Origin: Cyanobacteria bacterium UBA11153
Lineage (GTDB): Bacteria; Cyanobacteriota; Cyanobacteriia; Cyanobacteriales; Coleofasciculaceae
Assembly (NCBI GenBank): GCA_003511885.1
Contig: DOIX01000327.1
Coordinates: 7,130 to 15,265 of the forward strand
Length of the DNA: 8,136 bases
Direction of reading: 5' to 3'
This document shows, piece after piece, positions 1-7,477 of this stretch (the first letter of the stretch is position 1; each line of letters begins with the position of its first letter). Below the pieces are notes generated by a model. That model made no database searches and was not told the origin of the DNA. It saw only the letters and a program-made list of their open reading frames with translations. A program made the translations under genes and the position numbers.

Positions 1-40
1 ATGCTAACAAATGGACTCGATTTCTGGAAAACGCGATGTG

Positions 41-571
41 CTACACACCAGAATGTGGAAGGGTTTCAGCCATAGTTGTCGCCCCGTCAGCTCTGACAGA
101 CAAAGATTCGAGAAATTGAACAGCTTCATCAAGCCTAGCATCTGGTAATTTCTCTAAAAGTGCTATGGCTTTATGACGAACTTCACTACTGATAGCGTTT
201 CTAGGCTGTGCTTCAGTAATGGGATTGCTAGTTCTCTCATGAGTTGCTAGTACCCTGTCATTTTGAAATGTTTTCAGCTTCGATACTGCTTCTTCAGGCG
301 TAACAAAATTACCCACATCTGCTGGAAATTCAACCACTTCTTTATTGTAAAACTGAACTACCAGCTTACTCACATTCATAGCCACCCGCTGATTAAATCT
401 AAATACTTCTGAAAATTCGCGATTGCCATCAGTAGTTTGAAGTAATCTATCTCCCACTTGATTTACTTCAGTTGTAAACAAAAATTTGTGTATATCTGCC
501 CCTATAGATAACAATACTTCGTGCAATCTAGGTTCATTTGTAGGTTTAATAGACAAAACTTTTACATTCAT
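41..571 (-). CDS. Hypothetical protein, partner of the C39-like peptidase gene
   Basis: I do not recognise this 176-residue protein. It has no signal peptide or membrane segment and looks cytoplasmic. The N-terminal half (about 1-90) is mixed alpha/beta in character. The linker around 105-127 is polar. Residues 127-160 form a clear amphipathic helical stretch containing KLPDARLDEAVQFLESL, which resembles the short helix of DUF2281/VapB-like antitoxins; this is a resemblance only. The ATG start overlaps the stop codon of the upstream peptidase gene by four bases (ATGA at 568-571 on the minus strand), so the two are almost certainly translated from one message. By context it could be an inhibitor, immunity protein or antitoxin for the peptidase, but nothing in the sequence proves it. 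Confidence is good that it is a gene and low for any function. Confidence 0.7.
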   Translation of the reverse strand: MNVKVLSIKPTNEPRLHEVLLSIGADIHKFLFTTEVNQVGDRLLQTTDGNREFSEVFRFNQRVAMNVSKLVVQFYNKEVVEFPADVGNFVTPEEAVSKLKTFQNDRVLATHERTSNPITEAQPRNAISSEVRHKAIALLEKLPDARLDEAVQFLESLSVRADGATTMAETLPHSGV

Positions 572-1065
572 CGTCTTAATGAGTAAATTGCTTGAAGATT
601 CCAGTAATTTATGAATTCTTCTCTATCCATTTTATACCTTGTAGCCATCCAAGGATCGCGAATTTGGATTTTGCCTCTATTGTCAAGTCTATCAACAACA
701 ACCATATGTCCTAAGTCAGCTAGGGGTTCCCAGAGAATAGCAGCCCAGGAACCTGTACTCATTAAGACATCAATTATTTCAGAATAGGTTGCTTCTGGAA
801 TAGCAACACTTCCGCTTAACCAAACTCTAGAACCACTGTAATCGAGTTTATTGAGTGCGATACCTAAAGATTTAGTATTCACAGGTACTCCCGTTTCATC
901 TGCGATTCTGGATTGATTCACATCGTCAATTCCCCTATCTTTGAGGAGCATTTCAGCACAAGCATGTCCACAGGATACTTTGTCTTGTTGCTTGATAACA
1001 GTTGAGTCAGTAATCTCATCAATAACTCGCCAATTTCCACCTGATCCAGATAGGACTTCTACCAC
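568..1065 (-). CDS. Small C39/papain-like cysteine peptidase domain protein
   Basis: The 165-residue protein is almost entirely a papain-fold peptidase domain of the C39-like type. Visible catalytic elements are Gln26/27 followed by the nucleophile Cys32 in SCGHACAEMLL, His120 in GHMVVVD, and Asp137 in RDPW, in the order and spacing expected for the family. There is no ABC-transporter domain, so it is not a bacteriocin exporter, and no signal peptide. The start is GTG: a TAA stop lies immediately before it in frame and no Shine-Dalgarno sequence is visible, so the N-terminus (GSGGNW, linker-like) may be the cut edge of a once longer protein. Such domains occur as C-terminal warheads of polymorphic toxins, and the translationally coupled downstream gene would fit a cognate partner. 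A housekeeping peptidase is also possible. It lies 60 bases downstream of ligA on the same strand. Confidence 0.72.
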   Translation of the reverse strand: MVEVLSGSGGNWRVIDEITDSTVIKQQDKVSCGHACAEMLLKDRGIDDVNQSRIADETGVPVNTKSLGIALNKLDYSGSRVWLSGSVAIPEATYSEIIDVLMSTGSWAAILWEPLADLGHMVVVDRLDNRGKIQIRDPWMATRYKMDREEFINYWNLQAIYSLRR

Positions 1066-1097
1066 TTACCATGTTTTTCAGTTATATTTTATCAGTT

Positions 1098-1115
1098 TAG
1101 GCGATTTATCGCCTA
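1098..1115 (-). terminator. Palindrome after ligA, weak terminator candidate
   Basis: Arms TAGGCGAT and ATCGCCTA enclose a two-base centre in the 60-base gap between the ligA stop and the next gene. On the minus strand no T-run follows the stem, so an intrinsic terminator is not well supported. It may equally be a dispersed palindromic repeat, and the two genes may be co-transcribed. Confidence 0.3.
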
Positions 1116-1125
1116 CTACGAACTT

Positions 1126-3180
<2,055 letters not shown>

Positions 3181-3182
3181 CT

Positions 3183-3188
3183 ATTGTA
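3183..3188 (-). promoter_or_regulatory. Candidate -10 box of ligA
   Basis: Read on the minus strand the hexamer is TACAAT, five of six matches to the sigma-70 -10 consensus. The -35 region about 17 bases upstream (TTCCCT) is poor. Transcription would begin near 3176, which makes the ATG at 3150 (with its AAGG ribosome site) the sensible ligA start. This is inference from spacing only. Confidence 0.35.
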
Positions 3189-3232
3189 GCCATGGGATCC
3201 TGAAGAGGGAAGTTTTCACAGGGAAGGGGCAA

Positions 3233-3263
3233 TATTGATAACTTCGAGGAGTTGCGATAACCC
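3233..3263 (+). repeat. 31-base direct repeat, copy 1
   Basis: It matches 3461-3491 at 30 of 31 positions, with the single difference at position 23 (C here, G there). It begins TATTGATAACTTCGAGG and ends GATAACCC. Both copies lead into the composite palindrome. Here about 20 extra bases intervene, flanked by two GCGATAAC words, which suggests a small tandem duplication. Confidence 0.85.
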
Positions 3264-3283
3264 TCCATGAGTAGCGATAACTC

Positions 3284-3360
3284 GACAGAGATTAAAATCT
3301 CTGTCTCATAGCTTAAGTCAGTTAAAACTGACTGGAATAATAATTTTTGTCCATCTCTAT
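3284..3360 (+). repeat. Composite palindromic element, copy A
   Basis: Two perfect hairpins lie in series. At 3284-3305 arms GACAGAGAT and ATCTCTGTC enclose TAAA. At 3316-3333 arms AGTCAGT and ACTGACT enclose TAAA. A spacer GGAATAATAATTTTTGTCCAT then leads into what is a third hairpin in copy C, but here the sequence diverges after GTCCAT. Confidence 0.85.
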
Positions 3361-3367
3361 TCGCCCC

Positions 3368-3383
3368 GACAGAGATTAAAATC
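3368..3383 (+). repeat. Truncated half copy of the palindromic element
   Basis: The first 16 bases of the element (GACAGAGATTAAAATC) are present, then the sequence switches abruptly to AGGACTTACG, a word that resembles the tips of cyanobacterial miniature elements. This looks like the edge of an insertion or deletion. Confidence 0.7.
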
Positions 3384-3411
3384 AGGACTTACGAAAAGCA
3401 TCTATCTGTAG

Positions 3412-3438
3412 GGTGCGTTATGCGAAAGCTAACGCACC
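3412..3438. repeat. REP-like hairpin with GGTGCGTTA arms
   Basis: Arms GGTGCGTTA and TAACGCACC, nine perfect pairs, enclose TGCGAAAGC. This word pair is a familiar dispersed intergenic hairpin of cyanobacteria, as recalled and not searched. It lies between the truncated half copy and the second direct repeat. Confidence 0.7.
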
Positions 3439-3441
3439 ATT

Positions 3442-3458
3442 ATTCTCGTTCCCAGGTT
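3442..3458. repeat. Left arm of a 17-base inverted repeat
   Basis: ATTCTCGTTCCCAGGTT here is the exact reverse complement of 3596-3612. The two arms bracket 171 bases including palindromic copy B, an arrangement like the ends of a non-autonomous mobile element. Confidence 0.7.
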
Positions 3459-3460
3459 GA

Positions 3461-3491
3461 TATTGATAACTTCGAGGAGTTGGGATAACCC
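3461..3491 (+). repeat. 31-base direct repeat, copy 2
   Basis: Partner of 3233-3263 with one mismatch. Here it abuts the palindrome directly, which probably represents the undisturbed junction. Confidence 0.85.
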
Positions 3492-3538
3492 GACAGAGAT
3501 TAAAATCTCTGTCTGATAGCTTAAGTCAGTTAAAATTG
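3492..3538 (+). repeat. Composite palindromic element, copy B (decayed)
   Basis: The first hairpin (3492-3513) is perfect and identical to copy A. The second begins AGTCAGTTAAAA at 3524 but its right arm has changed to TTGAG, and the third hairpin is absent. Confidence 0.8.
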
Positions 3539-3566
3539 AGATCTTGCACCATTTGCAACTAGAGTC

Positions 3567-3623
3567 AGAGCCTCCAAACCCTCGTTCTTAGGTTGAACCT
3601 GGGAACGAGAATATGGAGGCTCT
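3567..3623. repeat. 57-base two-tier hairpin
   Basis: Outer arms AGAGCCTCCA (3567-3576) and TGGAGGCTCT (3614-3623) are perfect. A symmetric four-by-four internal loop follows. Inner arms at 3581-3594 and 3596-3609 pair over 14 positions, with two T/G oppositions that would be wobble pairs in RNA of this strand, and are joined by a single G. The right outer arm can alternatively pair forward, since GGAGGC (3615-3620) and GCCTCC (3624-3629) form their own small hairpin. Confidence 0.8.
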
Positions 3624-3637
3624 GCCTCCCTGCTATT

Positions 3638-3718
3638 GACAGAGATTAAAATCTCTGTCTGATAGATTAAGTCAGTTAAAACTGACTGGAATAATAATTT
3701 CCGTCCATTAAAATGGAC
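3638..3718 (+). repeat. Composite palindromic element, copy C (complete)
   Basis: Three perfect hairpins lie in series: 3638-3659 (arms GACAGAGAT/ATCTCTGTC), 3670-3687 (AGTCAGT/ACTGACT) and 3703-3718 (GTCCAT/ATGGAC). Every one encloses the same TAAA loop. The stems are unrelated in sequence except for the T/A closing pair. The spacers match copy A. This copy has the full layout. Confidence 0.85.
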
Positions 3719-3776
3719 TGGAGCGATGAGAGGTGAGAATTAATTCTCCGGCAGGTTTTCTGGATTGCGGCTTTTA

Positions 3777-3800
3777 TTACAAAAAATTGCATTTTTGTAA
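3777..3800. repeat. AT-rich hairpin
   Basis: Arms TTACAAAAA and TTTTTGTAA, nine perfect pairs, enclose ATTGCA. It lies between palindromic copy C and the IS-end-like hairpin. Its role is unknown, and it is not positioned as a terminator for any gene seen. Confidence 0.5.
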
Positions 3801-3845
3801 CAGAATAGCGAAACGCCTCCATCGGGGTGTAAAGTTAACTACACG

Positions 3846-3883
3846 TTGACGTACTCCCCCATCTGAAGAAGGGGGATTCTGAA
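3846..3883 (-). mobile_element. IS200/IS605-like right-end hairpin, solo remnant
   Basis: Read on the minus strand the segment runs AGAATCCCCC, loop TTCTTCAGAT, GGGGG, then AGTACGTCAA. The pattern GAATCCCC-loop-GGGGAGT...GTCAA is how many IS200/IS605-family right ends, and the 3' end of the overlapping TnpB guide RNA (omega RNA), look. No tnpA or tnpB coding sequence is adjacent, so if real it is a solo end or a small non-autonomous derivative. The assignment is from memory of the pattern. Confidence 0.42.
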
Positions 3884-3911
3884 AAGATGTTACGAGGCAC
3901 ACAGATTTCTT

Positions 3912-3950
3912 CCCTAGCCCCTAGCCCCTAGCCCCTAGTCCCTAGTCCCT
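3912..3950. repeat. Heptanucleotide short tandem repeat (STRR)
   Basis: Five complete seven-base units occur, three CCCTAGC then two CCCTAGT, followed by a partial CCCT. Short tandemly repeated heptamers of this kind are characteristic of filamentous cyanobacteria. It ends 48 bases before the PIN-PhoH start codon, so it lies in or just upstream of that promoter. Confidence 0.9.
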
Positions 3951-3960
3951 TGCTATACAT
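3951..3960 (+). promoter_or_regulatory. Candidate extended -10 of the PIN-PhoH gene
   Basis: TGCTATACAT resembles an extended -10 (TGnTATAAT) with four of six core matches. A -35 would fall inside the heptamer repeat, where none matches consensus. It is a weak candidate supported mainly by position, about 40 bases before the start codon. Confidence 0.25.
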
Positions 3961-3998
3961 CCAGCCATCACTCGTTCAAACCAACGACTCTTCCTCCC

Positions 3999-5357
3999 AT
4001 GGTAGCTATGAAAAAGACATTTGTTCTCGATACCAATGTTCTCCTCCACGATCCCTCGGCAATGCTACGCTTTCAGGATAATGATGTAATCTTACCTATC
4101 ACCGTCATTGAAGAATTGGATCGTTTTAAGAAGCAGCCCGAAATGACTGGGAGAAATGCGCGTCAAGTATCTCGCACGTTGGATAATTTACGTGAGAGAT
4201 CGCATTTAATTGACGGGATTACGATTAATGGGGGAGGGTGTCTGCGGGTGGCACTTTGCGATCGCGAAACTCTGCGGGAATTGCCTCCTGAGTTGGAAGG
4301 AGATAAGGGAGATAATGCTATTTTAGCAGTAGCTTTGGAACTTAAGCAGCGGTGCGATTGTCCGGTGGTTGTGGTGAGTAAGGATACTAATCTTCGGATT
4401 AAGGCTGATGCCTTGGGATTGGCGGCTGAGGATTATGAAACTGATAAAGTTGATGTTGAGGAACTTTATACAGGTACTACTGAAGTTTGGGTTGATAATG
4501 AAACAATTGAGCATTTTTTTAAAGATGGAAGTATTTCCTTAGATAAACCAATTTTTCCGAATCAAGCTGTCACCTTAATCGATTCAACCAATCCATCTCA
4601 TACCGCCCTAGCCATTGCCTTTGGGAGAGGGGAAACTGCTACAGATAATCCTCATACACAGCTAATACCTGCAATTAAAGTCCCTCATGGCGGTATTTCT
4701 CACATTCAACCTCGCAATCGCGAACAAAAATTTGCCTTAGATTTATTGCTGCGAGATTCCATTCAACTGGTGACGCTAGTAGGGAAAGCGGGGACTGGAA
4801 AAACACTACTTGCCATTGCGGCTGGATTGCATCAGGTTGCCAATGAACGTATTTACAATCGCTTGCTGATTTCTCGCCCCGTGATTCCGATGGGTAAAGA
4901 TATCGGCTATTTACCAGGAGATGTTTCGGAAAAATTAACCCCTTGGATGCAGCCGCTTTATGATAATTTTGACCTCATTTTTGGTACTCAGGAACCCCAG
5001 GGCAAACCTGCCCACTGGCGACGGGGACATGAAGAATTGATCGAAAGGGGATTATTACAAATTGAGCCATTAACTTATATTCGCGGACGAACAATTCCCA
5101 AACAATTTATGATTGTTGATGAAGCACAAAATCTCACACCCCATGAAGTGAAAACGATTTTAACTCGTGCCGGAGAAGGGACTAAAATTGTCCTAACGGG
5201 AGATTTAGATCAGATTGATAATCCTTATGTGGATGCAGCAAGTAATGGTTTGACTTATGTGGTGGAAAGGTTCAAAGAAGAACCTTTGGCTGGACATATT
5301 ACATTATCTAAAGGAGAGCGATCGCATTTAGCGGAACGTGCGACAATTTTACTTTAG
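3999..5357 (+). CDS. PIN-domain and PhoH-type ATPase (PhoH2/YlaK family)
   Basis: This is a two-domain cytoplasmic RNA-handling protein. The N-terminal PIN domain (about 5-150) carries the acidic residues of a metal-dependent ribonuclease: Asp11 in LDTNVLLHD, Glu38/39, Asp102 and Asp105 in GDKGDNAIL, and Asp129 in SKDTNLRIKA. The C-terminal PhoH ATPase domain (about 235-450) has Walker A GKAGTGKT (262-269), Walker B MIVDEAQ (371-377) and the motif LTGDLDQID (399-407). PhoH2 proteins of this architecture are known in mycobacteria to unwind and cleave RNA. At 452 residues the length matches the family and nothing is broken. The start may be the ATG at 3999 or, more like homologues (MKKTFVLDTNVLL), the ATG at 4008. 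Neither has a clear Shine-Dalgarno. No terminator hairpin is visible after the stop. Confidence 0.95.
   Translation: MVAMKKTFVLDTNVLLHDPSAMLRFQDNDVILPITVIEELDRFKKQPEMTGRNARQVSRTLDNLRERSHLIDGITINGGGCLRVALCDRETLRELPPELEGDKGDNAILAVALELKQRCDCPVVVVSKDTNLRIKADALGLAAEDYETDKVDVEELYTGTTEVWVDNETIEHFFKDGSISLDKPIFPNQAVTLIDSTNPSHTALAIAFGRGETATDNPHTQLIPAIKVPHGGISHIQPRNREQKFALDLLLRDSIQLVTLVGKAGTGKTLLAIAAGLHQVANERIYNRLLISRPVIPMGKDIGYLPGDVSEKLTPWMQPLYDNFDLIFGTQEPQGKPAHWRRGHEELIERGLLQIEPLTYIRGRTIPKQFMIVDEAQNLTPHEVKTILTRAGEGTKIVLTGDLDQIDNPYVDAASNGLTYVVERFKEEPLAGHITLSKGERSHLAERATILL
4258..4265. repeat. HIP1 octamer
   Basis: Exact GCGATCGC within the PIN-coding part of the PIN-PhoH gene. Confidence 0.9.
5318..5325. 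repeat. HIP1 octamer
   Basis: Exact GCGATCGC near the 3' end of the PIN-PhoH gene. It is the last one in the window. Confidence 0.9.
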
Positions 5358-5432
5358 CAGAACATTATCAACCATGTCACCTCCATTCAGATGGCTTGCC
5401 TATCTTTCACCAAGTTTGATAGCGATGAAACA

Positions 5433-5918
5433 TCAATTCTCAGTCAAGTGAATTTCACGAGGATTATCCACAGCAGCAACAGCATCTACTGGCAAAACAT
5501 CACCATAAACAACAGCCATAATTCCCGGCAAATACTTATCCATCATCAAGACATTTGTGTAAACCAAATTTTTACATAAATTGACAGTCAAACGATCGTT
5601 TGTGACATCTGCACTAGTTTTATATCTAATTTCCCCATCCGTAAAATCTAACTCAAAATTCCCCAAGGCTAAATCATAATTTGCCCGCGTTAAGAATTCA
5701 GCCACAATTACCCGTTTAGATTCCATCACTTTAACCGGACAGACAGAATAAAAAATAAATTGTGCCACATCTTCATCTTCTTGGGCATGAGCGTAGCACA
5801 TCCAATTGCCATTATCGCCCGTAAAACCCATTTCCAGAATAGTTTCTCCTTCTACTTGAGAAACTTGCCATTCATCTTCTTTAAAGAAATTTACAATTGT
5901 CTCGAAAATATTTGCCAT
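5433..5918 (-). CDS. YbjN-domain protein
   Basis: The 161-residue acidic protein fits the YbjN family (type III secretion chaperone-like fold) that is common in cyanobacteria. Supporting features are the N-terminus MANIFETIVNFFKEDEW, a central antiparallel strand pattern (NWMCYAHAQEDEDVAQFIFYSVCPV, residues 38-62), the stretch LTRANYDLALGNFELDFTDGEIRYK (76-100), and a C-terminal helix with MMDKYLPGIMAVVYGD (125-140). It has no signal peptide or membrane segment. Family members are thought to be small regulatory or chaperone-like proteins, and no enzymatic activity is known. It converges on the PIN-PhoH gene with a 75-base gap holding no clear terminator. The ATG is preceded on its strand by eight A residues rather than a Shine-Dalgarno, so translation initiation is probably A-rich and unstructured. 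Confidence 0.88.
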   Translation of the reverse strand: MANIFETIVNFFKEDEWQVSQVEGETILEMGFTGDNGNWMCYAHAQEDEDVAQFIFYSVCPVKVMESKRVIVAEFLTRANYDLALGNFELDFTDGEIRYKTSADVTNDRLTVNLCKNLVYTNVLMMDKYLPGIMAVVYGDVLPVDAVAAVDNPREIHLTEN

Positions 5919-5991
5919 TTTTTTTTGCTCAATTTAATGGGGAATAGGGAATAGTAGGCATGGGAAATAAAGTTAAGAGTAGGGGCAAATT

Positions 5992-6014
5992 AGGATTTGC
6001 TGAAAAAGTCTTTT
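5992..6014. mobile_element. Possible insertion-sequence end, remnant
   Basis: AGGATTTGCTGAAAAAGTC followed by TTTT resembles the terminal inverted repeats I recall for several cyanobacterial insertion sequences (TTTGCTGAAAAA). No opposite end or transposase is visible. It lies in the 185-base gap between the ybjN-type gene and the broken ATPase, where a mobile element could have driven the rearrangement. The gap contains nothing else that I can assign. Confidence 0.22.
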
Positions 6015-6103
6015 CGTGAGGATGGGATGTGTTTTTTTTTGTGTGACACAATTTTAAGTTTTGAATGATGATTGTGACAAAATAACCTTCCACTTCTCAC
6101 AAC

Positions 6104-6410
6104 TTAAACCCAACCTTTAACCTCAATATCTGTCAAAATACGATCGGTTTTAACATATTCATTTTTCGTAGATTCTAGCAAATGTTTCATCATGACAGGC
6201 TCGCCAGCTCCAGCCGCTATAAAAGCAGCATTTAAAGTAATATTGTGGATACTTCCACCCGATACATTCAACCTAGACAGCTTTTTAAAATCTAGCCCCC
6301 TAGTGGGAGTTTCTGTTGGAAACATACCTTGCCAAATTCTAGCTCTAGCTGGAGGCTCTGGAAAAGGAAACCTCACAATAAAACGGATGCGACGTAAAAA
6401 AGCTTGGTCG
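6104..6410 (-). pseudogene. C-terminal fragment of an eCIS-type AAA+ ATPase
   Basis: About 100 C-terminal residues of an AAA+ ATPase remain. DQAFLRRIRFIVRFPFP carries the arginine-finger region. RARIWQGMFPTETPT follows, and then LNVSGGSIHNITLNAAFIAA is the sensor-2 helix, before GEPVMMKHLLESTKNEY. This run closely resembles the ATPase of extracellular contractile injection system clusters (Afp15/PVC15 type), which is known in cyanobacteria including the thylakoid-anchored system. The Walker A and B domain is entirely missing. Homology stops just upstream of the DQ codons near 6410, where a different sequence begins that forms the toxin frame on the other strand. An open frame continues to an ATG at 6421, but those few residues (MLLC) are not family-like. 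The sensor-2 Arg expected in GGxIRN is His (CAC). It cannot work as an ATPase. Confidence 0.75.
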
Positions 6411-7399
6411 CAGAGCAACATCAGGAATATACTGGCGACTCCTCATTTTCCGAAAACTCCGAACCTACTCAAATCTTACAACATCAGTTAGAACCACAAG
6501 AGACATCAGCCGCTGATGAGGCGCAATCAAAACAACAAACCTCAACTTCAGAAGGAATAGGGTTTGAAGAAAAACTCAGTGATAGTGTCAAGAATACTCA
6601 GGAATCTGTACTTGCCCAGAATACTGCTAAAGGTAGCACTTCTCAGTCTAGTGGCTTGACAGGAATTGGTTCGATTAAGTCCATTGATGAGTTTGTGAAT
6701 GCGGCAAGACAGATTGAGCAAAACTGGAGCCAATTGGGTAACGCTACCAATCGAGCAAAGGCTCTGGTGGATGCTGTTAATACTATACTTTCCAATAACC
6801 ACGGTATATTTGCTTGCTCATATCAGTTGAGATCGGATCTTGGTGACGATGCTGGGCGTTTTGATTACAAATATTGGCAGATTGAACTCAATCAACAATC
6901 CTTTGGGACTTCCTCTATCGCCACCCCACAGATGAGGGAAGTGGTCAATACAATTTATCATGAAGCACGTCATGCCGAGCAATACTATCGAATCGCTCAA
7001 CTATTGGCTACGCAAGGTCATGATGCTAGCTATATCGAAGCTAAAATGGGAATTCCTCCCAACGTTGCTACTAACGCAGTCAGCAAACCATTTGAAGCTG
7101 GCAGCGATGATGTGTTGAAAAAACAAGCTCAATTGTGGTACGACAGTATTTATGGAAAAAATAGCGATAAACGAGAGCAAGTTTTGAACAAGCTACGCCA
7201 AGAAGCTGCCGCATTAAGCAATGCTGACACAGCACTGCAAAACGCACAAAATACGGGAAATCAAACAGCTATCAATCAAGCTTGGCAAAACTATAATAAT
7301 GTTTATGCTAGATACCAAAATGCTCATAAAGCTTATCGAGCGCTCCCAGAGGAAGCAGATGCTTGGAGAGTTGGTGATGCAGCGGGTAAGAAGTACTGA
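6404..7399 (+). pseudogene. 5'-truncated toxin/eCIS cargo-like protein with HEARH metallopeptidase motif
   Basis: The open frame has 331 codons. Residues 1-85 are a Gln/Ser/Glu-rich disordered linker like those after the DUF4157 domain of eCIS cargo proteins, and that domain itself is absent. Residues 90-331 form a globular domain with a zinc-metallopeptidase-like HEARH (186-190, followed by AEQYYRIAQLLA), MGIPPNVATNAV (215-226) and a late acidic LPEEADAWRVGDAAG (314-328) that could supply a third metal ligand. I recall this HEARHAEQ...LPEEADAW pairing at the C-termini of polymorphic toxins, but no named family can be assigned. The only possible start before Met177 is a TTG at 6404 without a Shine-Dalgarno, preceded by an in-frame TAA at 6395, so the N-terminus is lost. 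The gene for a small exported protein follows 45 bases later and may encode cognate immunity. Confidence 0.65.
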
Positions 7400-7432
7400 A
7401 AATACCAACTCCTCAAGAGTGAAGAACAAAAT

Positions 7433-7437
7433 GGAGG
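7433..7437 (+). promoter_or_regulatory. Strong ribosome binding site
   Basis: GGAGG lies seven bases before the ATG at 7445. It is the clearest Shine-Dalgarno in the window, and it supports real translation of the exported protein even though the toxin frame upstream is broken. Confidence 0.75.
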
Positions 7438-7477
7438 ACAGAAAATGAGTATTGTCAAATTGAGCCTAGCTTTGTTG
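7438..7477 (+). repeat. 40-base direct repeat, copy 1
   Basis: It covers the leader end and first eleven codons of the exported-protein gene. It matches 8097-8136 at 39 of 40 positions, with G at 7454 and T at 8113, at a period of 659 bases, so the whole gene unit is probably duplicated in tandem. Confidence 0.9.

Noticed and set aside
3284..3718. Repeated units suggesting a CRISPR array
   Set aside because: Copies are few, unequal in length and irregularly spaced. Each consists of internal palindromes, with other repeats rather than unique spacers between them.
3829..3842. GTA-N8-TAC, a perfect match to the NtcA nitrogen-regulator site
   Set aside because: No TAnnnT -10 box lies about 22 bases downstream, it sits over 150 bases from the nearest start codon, and it falls beside the IS-end-like hairpin. 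A six-base specification is expected by chance about twice in a window this size.
5589..5602. Perfect 14-base palindrome CAAACGATCGTTTG
   Set aside because: It lies inside the YbjN coding region and is explained by codons. No operator role is suggested by its position.
6039..6051. Palindrome TTGTGTGACACAA next to a T-run, as a terminator
   Set aside because: The symmetric centre leaves no room for a hairpin loop and the stem is AT-rich, so an intrinsic terminator is not supported.
6192..6491. Plus-strand open frame of 99 codons across the ATPase fragment
   Set aside because: It is antisense to a minus-strand frame with clear AAA+ family residues and has no recognisable protein character.
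7221..7448. Plus-strand frame of 75 codons bridging the toxin end and the next gene
   Set aside because: It is the alternate frame of the toxin C-terminus, with no Shine-Dalgarno and a low-complexity basic composition.
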